A program made the position numbers and the translations under genes. The notes below the pieces were generated by a model. That model was not told the origin of the DNA, did no database searches, and saw nothing but the letters and a program-made list of their open reading frames with translations. This document shows positions 1-8,392 of a stretch of 64,000 nt of DNA, one piece after another. The number at the start of each line of letters is the position of its first letter. Within the stretch, counting starts at the first letter, position 1. This DNA is from Marinobacter bryozoorum (lineage in GTDB: Bacteria; Pseudomonadota; Gammaproteobacteria; Pseudomonadales; Oleiphilaceae): NCBI RefSeq assembly GCF_023156245.1, contig NZ_JAKZAH010000003.1, positions 124,001 to 188,000 on the forward strand, in the 5' to 3' direction.

Positions 1-1316
1 AACTCGCCCGGGATCAGGGTTTCCATGTCATTCCCTATGGCGGTGGCACCAGCGTCGCCGGACACATCAACCCGCTGGCGGGCGACACTCCCGTGCTGAC
101 CATCAGTATGGCCCGCATGAACCGCCTGCTGGACCTGGACACGGAAAGCCAGATTGCCACCTTCGGTGCCGGCACCCCCGGACCTCTGGTGGAATCCCAG
201 CTACGCGCTCACGGTTACACCCTTGGCCATTTCCCCCAGTCCTTCGAGCTGTCCACCCTCGGCGGCTGGATCGCCAGCCGCTCCAGCGGCCAGCAGTCGC
301 TGCGATACGGGCGTATCGAACAGCTTTTTGCCGGCGGCACCGTGGAAACCCTGCGCGGCAGTCTCCGCATCCCTACTCTGCCTGCCTCCTCGGCGGGCCC
401 GGATGTGCGGGAAATGATCCTCGGTTCGGAAGGTCGGCTCGGCATTATCACTGAAGCCAAGGTGCGGGTGACACCGTTGCCCGAGCAGGAATCTTTCCAT
501 GTGATGTTCTTCCCCAACTGGACACTGGCGCGGGAAGCTGCCCGACGAATGGTGCAGGCAAAACTGCCCCTGTCCATGCTGCGTCTGAGCAACGAGGAGG
601 AAACCAGAACCCAGCTCGCCCTGGCCGGCCACCCGGCACAGATCCGCCTGCTTGAAAACTACCTCGCCCTGCGCCGGGCAGGGTCAACAAAATGCATGAT
701 GACTTTCGGTATCACCGGTAGCCCTCGTCAGTGCCGGTTTGCCCGGGAAGAAGTCAGGCGATTATGCAAACCCTTCAGAGGCGTCTACATGGGCACCGGC
801 ATGGGCAGGAAGTGGGCCGAGAAACGATTCGCCATGCCCTACCTCCGGGAAACCCTGTGGGAACTGGGTTACGCGGTGGACACCCTGGAAACCGCCACCG
901 ACTGGGACAATGTGGATACCCTGATGGGGATGGTGGAGGACAACCTGCGCCACGGTCTGATGGAGTATAACCAGCCGGTCCATGTTTTCAGCCATCTTTC
1001 CCACGTCTATCCCCAGGGCAGCAGCATCTACACCACCTATGTATTTCCGGTGGCGGACAACTATCGCAATACATTCGCCCGATGGCAGCATCTGAAGGAC
1101 ACCACCTCCGCCCTCATCGTCAACAACCGGGGCACCATCTCCCACCAGCATGGCGTGGGCAAAGACCATGCGCCATGGTTGCCGGTGGAAAAGGGGGAGC
1201 TGGGCATGATGGCGATTCAGGGGCTGTTGGACACCTTTGATCCACGGGGGCTTCTCAACCCTGGCACCCTCATTGCCGGCAATGACACCGAAGACGGCGA
1301 ACGGCCCGAGTCATGA
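1..1316 (+). CDS. FAD-binding oxidase, alkyl-DHAP synthase-like (5' partial)
   Basis: The reading frame is open from the window edge (codons start at base 3), so the N-terminus is missing. The first visible residues contain PYGGGTSVAGH, the FAD-binding PCMH signature of the vanillyl-alcohol-oxidase/D-lactate-dehydrogenase flavoproteins. The C-terminus (GTISHQHGVGKDH, then FDPRGLLNPG) matches alkylglycerone-phosphate synthases, which exchange the acyl chain of acyl-DHAP for a fatty alcohol to form the ether bond. AGPS enzymes usually carry a His-His-His motif here; this protein reads His-Gln-His. The stop overlaps the next start (ATGA), so translation is coupled to the GlpD-type gene. A glycolate-oxidase-like role is the alternative. 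Confidence 0.8.
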   Translation, partial: LARDQGFHVIPYGGGTSVAGHINPLAGDTPVLTISMARMNRLLDLDTESQIATFGAGTPGPLVESQLRAHGYTLGHFPQSFELSTLGGWIASRSSGQQSLRYGRIEQLFAGGTVETLRGSLRIPTLPASSAGPDVREMILGSEGRLGIITEAKVRVTPLPEQESFHVMFFPNWTLAREAARRMVQAKLPLSMLRLSNEEETRTQLALAGHPAQIRLLENYLALRRAGSTKCMMTFGITGSPRQCRFAREEVRRLCKPFRGVYMGTGMGRKWAEKRFAMPYLRETLWELGYAVDTLETATDWDNVDTLMGMVEDNLRHGLMEYNQPVHVFSHLSHVYPQGSSIYTTYVFPVADNYRNTFARWQHLKDTTSALIVNNRGTISHQHGVGKDHAPWLPVEKGELGMMAIQGLLDTFDPRGLLNPGTLIAGNDTEDGERPES

Positions 1317-2860
1317 GCATGACCGATCCCGCACCCCACTACGACGTGATTGTAATCGGCGGCGGCATCACCGGCGCTGGCGTGGCCCGGGAAGCCGCCG
1401 CAGCCGGACTGAAAACCCTGCTGGTCGAACAGCGGGATTACGCCTGGGGTACGTCCAGCCGCTCCTCCAAGATGATCCACGGCGGTCTGCGTTACCTGGC
1501 TGGCAGGCACCCGGGGCTGACACGGGACGCCGTGCAGGAACGCGAACGGTTGCTGGAACAGGTGCCGGGACTGGTGGATCGCATGCGCTACGTCATGCCC
1601 CACTATCGCAAGGCTTTTCCCGGCCCCAGGCTCTTTCAGAAGGTGCTGTGGCTCTATGACCGGCTGGCTGGAGCCCACACCCGGCAGCTGATTCCGGTCA
1701 CTGAAATCCTGCAGTGGCTACCCGGCCTGGAGACCGAAGGACTGAAGGCCGCCTCCGCGTTTACCGACGCAGTGACTGACGACGCCCGGCTGGTGCTGCG
1801 GGTTCTCGACGAAGCCCGCGCCCTCGGCGCCGTTACCCGCAATTACACCCGCGCCACGTACGTCGAGAAACCCGATGATGCGCCCTGGAACATCACCATC
1901 GCTGATGATAGCGGCGAGAGCAGGCTGACGGCTGCCGTGGTGGTCAATGCCACCGGTGCCTGGGCCGAACACCTGTGGCGCGGGGAACACGGCAAGGAGC
2001 ACATCCGTCCCCTGCGGGGCAGTCATCTGGTGGTGCCCTATGAACGACTGCCGGTATCGGTCTCGCTCACCCTGCAACACCCGGTGGACAAGCGCCCGGT
2101 GTTCCTCTTTCCCTGGCTGGGCTGCACGGTGGTCGGCACCACCGATCTTGACCATGACGATGACCTGTCCCTTGAGCCACATATCACGGAACCGGAGGTC
2201 GCCTATCTCTTGCAGGCCGTGGACAAAGCCTTCCCCAGCAGCCACGTGGACACCGGCGATATCCTGAGCACCTGGGCCGGCGTGCGACCGGTGGTGACCC
2301 GGGGAGGCTCCCGCTCTCCCTCTTCCGAGAGCCGTGAGCACGTTATCTGGAACGAGGGTGGCCTGATCTCGGTGGCAGGGGGCAAACTGACCACCTTCCG
2401 CCGGATTGCCAGGGACGTCCTGCTGATCGGAGCCCCCCACCTGCAGGATATGGTGTTGCAGGACGATGACGCCCCCGTGTTCCAGCCCACTGCCCCCATG
2501 GCCCTCCCCCGGGCAATCCCGCACCTGACCTGGCGCCGGCTGCAGGGTCACTATGGGCACTGGTTACCACAGGTACTGTCCGCAGGGCCCCTGGACCGCA
2601 TCGCGGGCACCGATTACCTGTGGGCCGAGGTGCACTGGGCCGTAACAGCGGAGTCGGTTGTCCACCTGGATGATCTGCTGCTTCGCCGCACGCGACTGGG
2701 CCTGTTGTGTCCCGACGGTGCCAGCGACCTGCTGCCGGAGATCCAGAGGCGGCTGGCGCCGGAGATGAACTGGTCGGACACGCAATGGCGGCAGGAAATC
2801 GATCGTTACCGGCAGCTCTGGCGGTCGGCCTATTACCTGCCTGAGTCCATGGTGCCGTGA
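1313..2860 (+). CDS. glpD: Glycerol-3-phosphate dehydrogenase (FAD-dependent, GlpD family)
   Basis: This 515-residue protein oxidises sn-glycerol-3-phosphate to dihydroxyacetone phosphate and passes electrons to quinone at the inner membrane. The N-terminal dinucleotide-binding motif is VIGGGITGAGVAREA, followed by the GlpD signature GTSSRSSKMIHGGLRYL. VGTTDLDHDD and the late glycine motif SVAGGKLTTFR are also typical of the family. Its length is usual for GlpD. It overlaps its neighbours on both sides by a few bases (ATGA upstream, TGATG downstream), so the three genes form one operon. Lying between an AGPS-like enzyme and a sugar/polyol kinase, it may supply DHAP for ether lipid synthesis instead of serving glycerol catabolism. 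That role is inference. Confidence 0.9.
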   Translation: MSMTDPAPHYDVIVIGGGITGAGVAREAAAAGLKTLLVEQRDYAWGTSSRSSKMIHGGLRYLAGRHPGLTRDAVQERERLLEQVPGLVDRMRYVMPHYRKAFPGPRLFQKVLWLYDRLAGAHTRQLIPVTEILQWLPGLETEGLKAASAFTDAVTDDARLVLRVLDEARALGAVTRNYTRATYVEKPDDAPWNITIADDSGESRLTAAVVVNATGAWAEHLWRGEHGKEHIRPLRGSHLVVPYERLPVSVSLTLQHPVDKRPVFLFPWLGCTVVGTTDLDHDDDLSLEPHITEPEVAYLLQAVDKAFPSSHVDTGDILSTWAGVRPVVTRGGSRSPSSESREHVIWNEGGLISVAGGKLTTFRRIARDVLLIGAPHLQDMVLQDDDAPVFQPTAPMALPRAIPHLTWRRLQGHYGHWLPQVLSAGPLDRIAGTDYLWAEVHWAVTAESVVHLDDLLLRRTRLGLLCPDGASDLLPEIQRRLAPEMNWSDTQWRQEIDRYRQLWRSAYYLPESMVP

Positions 2861-4416
2861 TGAGCCAGCCACTGATCCTCGCCATCGACCAGGGCACCCA
2901 GAGCGTACGAGCCTTGCTGTTCGATGCCTCCGGCGCTCTCGTGGGCCGGGGCTATGAGCCCATCGAGCCCTATTTTTCCGACCGCCCGGGGTGGGCAGAA
3001 CAGCAACCGGACTACTTCTGGGACCACCTGGGGAAGGCCTGCCAATCGCTCTGGGCAAGTACCGATGCCAGGCCGGACCAGGTCGCCGGAGTGACCATCA
3101 CCACCCAGCGCGGCACGGTGGTCACCCTGGACGACCAGGGCCAGCCCCTGCGACCGGCCATTCTCTGGCTTGACCAGCGCCACGCCGACATCCAGGAGCG
3201 GCTGCATGGCCCCTGGGGCTGGCTGTTCCGGGGCCTGAGGCTGGAAGACACCATTGATCAGTTTCGCCGCAATGCCCAGGCCAACTGGCTGATCCAGAAT
3301 GAACCTGAAAACTGGCGCAGGACATGCCACTACCTGCTGCTGTCCGGCTACCTGGGTTACCGGCTCACCGGTCAGTTCCGGGATTCCACCGCGGCCCAGG
3401 TCGGCTACCTGCCCTTCGACTTCCGGCGCCACCAGTGGGCCGGAAAGCGGAACTTCAAATGGCAACTAATGCCTGTTCGCCGGGAGCAGCTGCCAGAACT
3501 GGTAAACCCCGGCGAACCCCTGGGAGAACTGACCTCTGAAGCGGCTAACCATCTTGGTGTGCCGTCCGGCCTGCCGGTCATCGCCGCCGCATCCGACAAG
3601 GCCTGTGAGGTCCTCGGCAGCGGCGGCACAGCCCCGGACATTGCCTGCCTGAGCTACGGCACCACTGCCACCATCAATGTCAGTAACCCCCGTTATGTAG
3701 AGCCCGTGCGGTTGATGCCACCCTACCCCTCTGCCATACCCGGGCACTATTCCACGGAAGTCATGATCTACCGGGGCTACTGGATGGTGAGCTGGTTCAA
3801 GCGTGAGTTCGGGCTGCGGGAACAGCGCATCGCGGAGCAACGCGGCATCCAGCCGGAAGCCCTGTTTGACGAACTGGTGGAGAGCGTCCCGCCCGGGTCC
3901 ATGGGCCTGATGCTGCAACCCTACTGGTCACCGGGGGTAAGGCACCCTGGACCAGACGCCAAGGGGGCGATGATCGGTTTCGGGGACGTCCACACCCGCG
4001 CCCATATCTACCGGGCCATTCTGGAAGGTCTGGCGTACGCCCTGCGTGAGGGCAAGGAACGCATCGAACGGCGCAGCGGAACGCCGACCCGTTCCCTCAG
4101 GGTGGCCGGCGGCGGAGCGCGCAGTAACGCGGCCGTGCAGTTAACCGCGGATATCTTCGGTATGCCTGCGGAACGGCCGAACACGGCGGACGCCTCCGGC
4201 CTGGGTGCCGCCATTGTGGCCGCTGCCGGCCTGGGGCTGTACCCGTCGGTGCAGGCCGCTGCCCGGCAGATGACAGGTGTCGCAGAGGTGTTCGAGCCGG
4301 ACCCGGCCGCGAGCAGGCTTTACGACGAACTCTACCGGGACGTTTACCTGCGCATGTACGGGCAACTGGCGCCCCTGTACCGGAATATCCGGCGGATTAC
4401 CGGTTACCCCGAGTAA
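2860..4416 (+). CDS. FGGY-family carbohydrate kinase
   Basis: The protein is a 518-residue sugar/polyol kinase of the FGGY (actin-like ATPase fold) family. The N-terminal phosphate-binding motif is LAIDQGTQSVRALLFD, and VAGGGARSNAAVQL is the family's second ATP-site signature. The ATG at 2860 gives a TGATG stop/start overlap with glpD and is preferred over the GTG one codon earlier. The motif is not the classical glycerol kinase form (DQGTTSSRA), so the substrate is uncertain: glycerol, xylulose-like sugars or another polyol. The operon partners make a DHAP/glycerol-related substrate plausible. An 8-bp inverted repeat (4400-4407 with 4413-4420) spans its stop codon, before the convergent DUF2252 gene. 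Confidence 0.85.
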   Translation: MSQPLILAIDQGTQSVRALLFDASGALVGRGYEPIEPYFSDRPGWAEQQPDYFWDHLGKACQSLWASTDARPDQVAGVTITTQRGTVVTLDDQGQPLRPAILWLDQRHADIQERLHGPWGWLFRGLRLEDTIDQFRRNAQANWLIQNEPENWRRTCHYLLLSGYLGYRLTGQFRDSTAAQVGYLPFDFRRHQWAGKRNFKWQLMPVRREQLPELVNPGEPLGELTSEAANHLGVPSGLPVIAAASDKACEVLGSGGTAPDIACLSYGTTATINVSNPRYVEPVRLMPPYPSAIPGHYSTEVMIYRGYWMVSWFKREFGLREQRIAEQRGIQPEALFDELVESVPPGSMGLMLQPYWSPGVRHPGPDAKGAMIGFGDVHTRAHIYRAILEGLAYALREGKERIERRSGTPTRSLRVAGGGARSNAAVQLTADIFGMPAERPNTADASGLGAAIVAAAGLGLYPSVQAAARQMTGVAEVFEPDPAASRLYDELYRDVYLRMYGQLAPLYRNIRRITGYPE

Positions 4417-4427
4417 CCGGGGCGCGT

Positions 4428-5738
4428 TCAGTCAACGGATTCGACAAAGGTTTCCAGGAAGGTCTGATAGTCCCGCTCAACACATTCGGCATAGTGGGTG
4501 GCGATCGCCAGCACCAGGGTCACGAACTCCTCCTCACGGTCTTCTGTCAGTCGGCTCAGGGTGTCTTCAAACAGGAACGGCGCCTCGGGATTGACCGCCC
4601 GGCTGGCCCGTTTGTGCTCGGTGGCCAGCACCTCGCCCCACAGGGCGGCCATCTTGCGGAACTCCTTCTTGCTGTCGAGCTTGTCCGTGGGGAAGTCATC
4701 CTTGAACGGCGAGCGTTCCCGCACCGAAAACACCTTGCCGTCCAGCTCCAGCCAGCCAAGATAGCGGTCGGGGTGCTCAGCCATGGCTTCGAAAGCGGCG
4801 GCGTGGCGGATGCCTTCATTGGCGTAGACCCTGTGGTAGGCCTTGCGCTCGGCATCCGTCATCGCCAGCAGCAGCGACGGGCCGTCCTGCTGTTTGATAT
4901 CCAGGATGATGTCGTCATGATGAGTGCCGCTGTCACCCTCGATCAGGGCGTAGAAGCGGTCCGCACCCAGCGAGCCGGTACCAGCGTTGACGCGCCGTAC
5001 CACGTCCTTGATCCGGTAAAACTCGTCTTGTCCCTCTTTTCGTTGAGCCCGGTAGGCTTCGAAGGCTTCCATGAACCGCTTGCGGGCAACCGGAGAGAGT
5101 CGTTTCAGTTTGGGATGCATGGCATCGAATACCCGCTTGCCGTTTTTCTGCAAACGGGTCCACTTGTCCAGCATTTTTTTGCGGCCCTTCTTGCGTTCCA
5201 CTTTACCGAGAAACTTCTTCAGGGGCTTGCCGGCCGTGTCGGCAGTGAAGTGGACTTCCTTGCCCAGATCCTTCTCCCGGTACCGGGTAGCGGTCGTCAG
5301 GTAGCTTTCCACCAGGGTTTCCAGAGCCTTGCGGCCGGCTTTCTCGTGGAAATTGCCGTTGGCCCGGGTATCCAGCACCAGGCTCACGGCCAGGCGCCAG
5401 AGGTCGTACTGATAGTCGCTGACCACCGCATCATCAAAGTCGTCCAGGCCATAGATCACCTCGCCTTCATGGTTGGCAAAGGCGCCGAAGTTGTAGACGT
5501 GGGCATCCCCCTGGATCCAGGTCTGGGTGCCGGGCACACCACCGAACAGGGAAAACCGCCAGTCGTTGTACATGTCCTGCCAGAACAGGTGACTGGTACC
5601 ACGAAAAAACCGGTAGGGGGATTCGGCCATGGCCGCGAACTTTTTCTCCCGGGACGCCTGGTCCAGATCATCGTTATTGTCGGCAATCGCCTGGATGACC
5701 TGCTGATCACGGTTATGTAGTGTCAGGTCTTTGATCAT
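4428..5738 (-). CDS. DUF2252 family protein
   Basis: This 436-residue cytoplasmic protein belongs to the DUF2252 family, which has no established biochemical function that I know of. Visible family blocks are YRFFRGTSHLFW near residues 42-53, the Gly-Asp-Ala-His block GDAHVYNFGAF, and the acidic DDFDDAVVSDYQYDLWRLA. The spacing of the last two resembles the catalytic and metal-binding loops of aminoglycoside-phosphotransferase-like kinases, so a kinase fold is possible (inference). It is convergent with the FGGY kinase and has no obvious operon partner. A Lys/Arg-rich stretch follows near residues 170-215. No signal peptide or membrane segment is seen. Confidence 0.85.
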   Translation of the reverse strand: MIKDLTLHNRDQQVIQAIADNNDDLDQASREKKFAAMAESPYRFFRGTSHLFWQDMYNDWRFSLFGGVPGTQTWIQGDAHVYNFGAFANHEGEVIYGLDDFDDAVVSDYQYDLWRLAVSLVLDTRANGNFHEKAGRKALETLVESYLTTATRYREKDLGKEVHFTADTAGKPLKKFLGKVERKKGRKKMLDKWTRLQKNGKRVFDAMHPKLKRLSPVARKRFMEAFEAYRAQRKEGQDEFYRIKDVVRRVNAGTGSLGADRFYALIEGDSGTHHDDIILDIKQQDGPSLLLAMTDAERKAYHRVYANEGIRHAAAFEAMAEHPDRYLGWLELDGKVFSVRERSPFKDDFPTDKLDSKKEFRKMAALWGEVLATEHKRASRAVNPEAPFLFEDTLSRLTEDREEEFVTLVLAIATHYAECVERDYQTFLETFVESVD

Positions 5739-5825
5739 TGTAGGATTCCGGTCAGTGAGTGCAGAACAGATAGAAACTGGTCACAGCCTAACACAGCCCC
5801 TGTGAACGCCAAGGGCGCACACACT

Positions 5826-6011
5826 ATGGGCAGGATTGTCGATCGAGAAATCGGCAGAAAGGAATTGCCCGCGGTTTACGACGATTTCCATGTCATCAAC
5901 CCCCGGCGCCAGTTCGAGAGCGAGACTCGTCGCGAGCTGATGGCCCAGCCAGTGGACAGTCTCCCGGACGGGGCACTAGAAAGTGTGCACATACCAACTA
6001 TGCTCGTATAA
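5826..6011 (+). CDS. Small hypothetical ORF (doubtful)
   Basis: A 61-codon ATG frame lies in the 326-nt gap between the DUF2252 gene and the GGDEF-EAL gene. It has a weak AAGGG about 11 nt upstream. The product is charged and soluble-looking (for example RIVDREIGRKELP) and I do not recognise it. It may be a degraded gene or chance. I see no other convincing signal in this gap. Confidence 0.25.
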   Translation: MGRIVDREIGRKELPAVYDDFHVINPRRQFESETRRELMAQPVDSLPDGALESVHIPTMLV

Positions 6012-6064
6012 CCGTCAGGCAAATCGGCCGGTGGTATTTTGATCAATTCTTGGAGTTACCAGTA

Positions 6065-7816
6065 ATGCCGGATAAACAGAGGCCCAATTGGCGGGAGGTG
6101 CCTGTTACTGATACCGAACAGCAACAGTATTCACTCAACCAGGGCGAGAGAAAATTCTATGAATTGATAGAAAGCCTGCCGATGGTCGCTGTGCAGGGTT
6201 ATAACCGGAACCGTGAGGTTATCTACTGGAACGAAGCCAGCCGGCGCCTGTACGGTTACACTCGGGAAGAAGCCCACGGACGGTTGCTGGAAGATCTGAT
6301 CATTCCGGACCATATGCGTGAAGGCGTTATTCAGGCGCACCACGAATGGATTGAGAATAATGTCAGCATTCCATCGGAAGAACTGGAACTGAAGCACAAG
6401 CATGGACACCCGGTGCCGGTTTACTCCAGCCATGTAATGATCAAGGAGGATACCGGTGAATGCGAAATGTTCTGCATTGACATCAGCCTGGAAGAGCAAA
6501 AGAAAGCCAGGGAGCAGTTGTACCGCACGGCGTCCTTCGACGACCTGACCGAACTGCCCAACCGCCGCTTTATGGAAGCGGAGCTGACCGCCCGGCTCGA
6601 CGAAGCAGCCCGAAAGAATGGCCAAGTGGCGGTGGTCTTCATTGACCTGGACAACTTCAAGCTGATCAACGACACCCTCGGTCATCACCAGGGCGATCGG
6701 CTTTTAAAGGCTGTCGCGGAAGCCCTGAAACAGGAAGTGCGGGGTGCCGACCTGCTGACTCGTTTCGGGGGTGATGAGTTTGTCCTGCTGCTGTTCGATT
6801 TCAACGGACCCGAGGGTATCCACGAACTGCTGGGGCGCCTGATACGAATCCTCGATCGCGGGTTTATCCTGGACGGAGACAGTTACCAGGTAACGGCCAG
6901 TTTCGGCATCAGCCTGTTTCCCGACAATGGAACAACCAGCGTTGAACTCATGGGTAACGCCGATGCGGCTATGTACCAGGCCAAGGAAAAAGGTAAAAAC
7001 AGCGTCTGCTTTTTCACACCGGACATCAATCACCGGCTTACATACTACCAGAACATCACGACACGACTGCGTAACGCCATCGCCACCAATTCGCTGCAAT
7101 TGCACTTTCAGCCGCAGATTGACCTTGTACACGGCGGCATGGATTCCTGCGAGGCATTGCTCCGATGCGTTGACGAAAATGGACAGGGTATCTCGCCGGC
7201 AAAATTCATACCCGTTGCAGAGAAATCAGGACTGATCAACCGGATCGGCGACTGGGTCCTGGAAGCCGCCTGCAAGCAACTCCAAGCGTGGCAAGGCACA
7301 GCCCTGGAAAATACCCGCATCGATATCAACCTGTCGGGAAAACAGCTGAACAACCCCCGGCTGGCCGATCACATTCTGGAGACACTCACGCACTACGGGC
7401 TCAGACCAGACCAGTTGGGGCTGGAACTGACCGAAAACGAAGTCTTTGGCAGCGAAAACGAACACATCCAGCAACTTGAAACGCTGAAGCAGGCCGGGGT
7501 CCATATCTCCATTGACGATTTCGGCACCGGTTATTCGTCACTGGTTTATCTCCGCAAACTGCCGGTGTGCAGTATCAAGATCGACCGCAGCTTCCTGCAA
7601 CACGCCATCAGCAATGAAAGCGACATGGCGATCATGAATGCCATCATTACGGTGGGCCATACCCTGGGTCTCTCTGTCGTCGTCGAGGGCGTCGAGACCT
7701 ATGAGCAGCATTCGATAGTACGAGACCTGGGGTGCGACCTGGCGCAGGGGTACCTTTACGCCCGCCCGATGCCCGCAGCCCGGATGCCGGTCTTCATAGA
7801 AGGTTTGAATACCTGA
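6065..7816 (+). CDS. PAS-GGDEF-EAL c-di-GMP turnover protein
   Basis: The protein has 583 residues with no membrane segment or signal peptide. A PAS domain occupies about residues 28-145, a GGDEF domain about 150-315 and an EAL domain about 330-575. The cyclase site RFGGDEF is intact and is preceded by an RxxD inhibitory site (RGAD, five residues upstream). The phosphodiesterase side keeps EALLR, LTENEVF and DDFGTGYSSL, so both activities could be present. ATG 6065 is preferred over TTG 6050 because GGAG at 6052-6055 sits at ribosome-binding distance from it. The PAS domain probably senses a ligand or redox state that sets the balance of c-di-GMP synthesis and breakdown. The gene stands alone. 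Confidence 0.93.
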   Translation: MPDKQRPNWREVPVTDTEQQQYSLNQGERKFYELIESLPMVAVQGYNRNREVIYWNEASRRLYGYTREEAHGRLLEDLIIPDHMREGVIQAHHEWIENNVSIPSEELELKHKHGHPVPVYSSHVMIKEDTGECEMFCIDISLEEQKKAREQLYRTASFDDLTELPNRRFMEAELTARLDEAARKNGQVAVVFIDLDNFKLINDTLGHHQGDRLLKAVAEALKQEVRGADLLTRFGGDEFVLLLFDFNGPEGIHELLGRLIRILDRGFILDGDSYQVTASFGISLFPDNGTTSVELMGNADAAMYQAKEKGKNSVCFFTPDINHRLTYYQNITTRLRNAIATNSLQLHFQPQIDLVHGGMDSCEALLRCVDENGQGISPAKFIPVAEKSGLINRIGDWVLEAACKQLQAWQGTALENTRIDINLSGKQLNNPRLADHILETLTHYGLRPDQLGLELTENEVFGSENEHIQQLETLKQAGVHISIDDFGTGYSSLVYLRKLPVCSIKIDRSFLQHAISNESDMAIMNAIITVGHTLGLSVVVEGVETYEQHSIVRDLGCDLAQGYLYARPMPAARMPVFIEGLNT

Positions 7817-7916
7817 ACACCCGGTTGGGCTAAACCCGAATGCCGGGTGTGGAGGCAGCCGCTATAGGCGTCACCCTCTGGATCAAAACGAGAAAAGGAA
7901 TCGTATAATCGAAAAA

Positions 7917-7990
7917 TGGAGGCGCGGGTCGGAATCGAACCGGCGTACACGGAGTTGCAGTCCGCTGCATAACCACTCTGCCACCGCGCC
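7917..7990 (-). tRNA. tRNA-Cys (GCA)
   Basis: The minus strand folds as a 74-nt tRNA with an encoded CCA. The acceptor GGCGCGG pairs with CCGCGCC, the discriminator base is U, the anticodon loop is CTGCAAC (anticodon GCA) and the T-loop is GTTCGATTC. It follows tRNA-Gly on the same strand with 89 nt between them and is probably co-transcribed with it. A short T-run follows the CCA. Confidence 0.97.
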
Positions 7991-8079
7991 GGAAAAGCCA
8001 TTTGAAGGGGCTTTCTGCTCTCAGGTGGGCGTTGAGAGACTTGGATAGTACTTTCCAACCGGCGGAACCGGAGAGAAAT

Positions 8080-8155
8080 TGGAGCGGGAAACGAGATTCG
8101 AACTCGCGACCCCAACCTTGGCAAGGTTGTGCTCTACCAACTGAGCTATTCCCGC
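8080..8155 (-). tRNA. tRNA-Gly (GCC)
   Basis: This is a 76-nt tRNA on the minus strand. The acceptor GCGGGAA pairs with TTCCCGC, followed by U and CCA. The D-arm is AGCTCAGTTGGTAGAGC, the anticodon region TTGCCAA (GCC), and the T-loop GTTCGAATC. It is the first gene of a Gly-Cys tRNA operon. In pseudomonads this pair commonly follows pgsA directly; here an ABC operon lies between. Confidence 0.97.
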
Positions 8156-8192
8156 TCTTCGTCTTGAGGCATTGCCTCGTCAACGGCTGCGT

Positions 8193-8220
8193 ATTCTACG
8201 GATTCCGGTTCCGCCGTCAA
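8193..8220 (-). promoter_or_regulatory. Candidate sigma-70 promoter of the tRNA-Gly/tRNA-Cys operon
   Basis: On the minus strand TTGACG (8215-8220) is followed after 16 nt by TAGAAT (8193-8198). The sequence just downstream is GC-rich (ACGCAGCCG), which fits the GC discriminator of stringently controlled stable-RNA promoters. It lies 37 nt upstream of tRNA-Gly. Confidence 0.6.
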
Positions 8221-8266
8221 CACTTTTTTATCAAGTTTCTGTTTTGTCAGGTATTGTGGTGAAATT

Positions 8267-8327
8267 TCAGCCAGGGTTCGAGGCTGGTTGTTGCAAGGTT
8301 CGGATTGCACCCCTGCAACGTGGCTGA
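8267..8327 (+). other. Inverted repeats with mutually exclusive pairing upstream of the lipid ABC operon
   Basis: TCAGCCA (8267-8273) can pair with TGGCTGA (8321-8327), enclosing a hairpin GTTGCA (8290-8295)/TGCAAC (8314-8319). The same CAGCC can instead pair with GGCTG at 8282-8286. No T-run follows and I see no promoter placed so that this region would be transcribed, so a regulatory role is only a possibility. Confidence 0.3.
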
Positions 8328-8392
8328 CATTACCTTAAGCTCGCGATCCGCTATCATTGATGCATCAGCTATTTTCAATACGGGAGTGATGG

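Noticed and set aside
4494..5720. 408-codon plus-strand frame
   Set aside because: It is the mirror of the DUF2252 gene in GC-rich DNA and has no family motifs.
7817..7850. Hairpin ACACCCGG/CCGGGTGT after the GGDEF-EAL gene as a terminator
   Set aside because: The stem is good but no T-run follows on either strand, so I did not call it a terminator.
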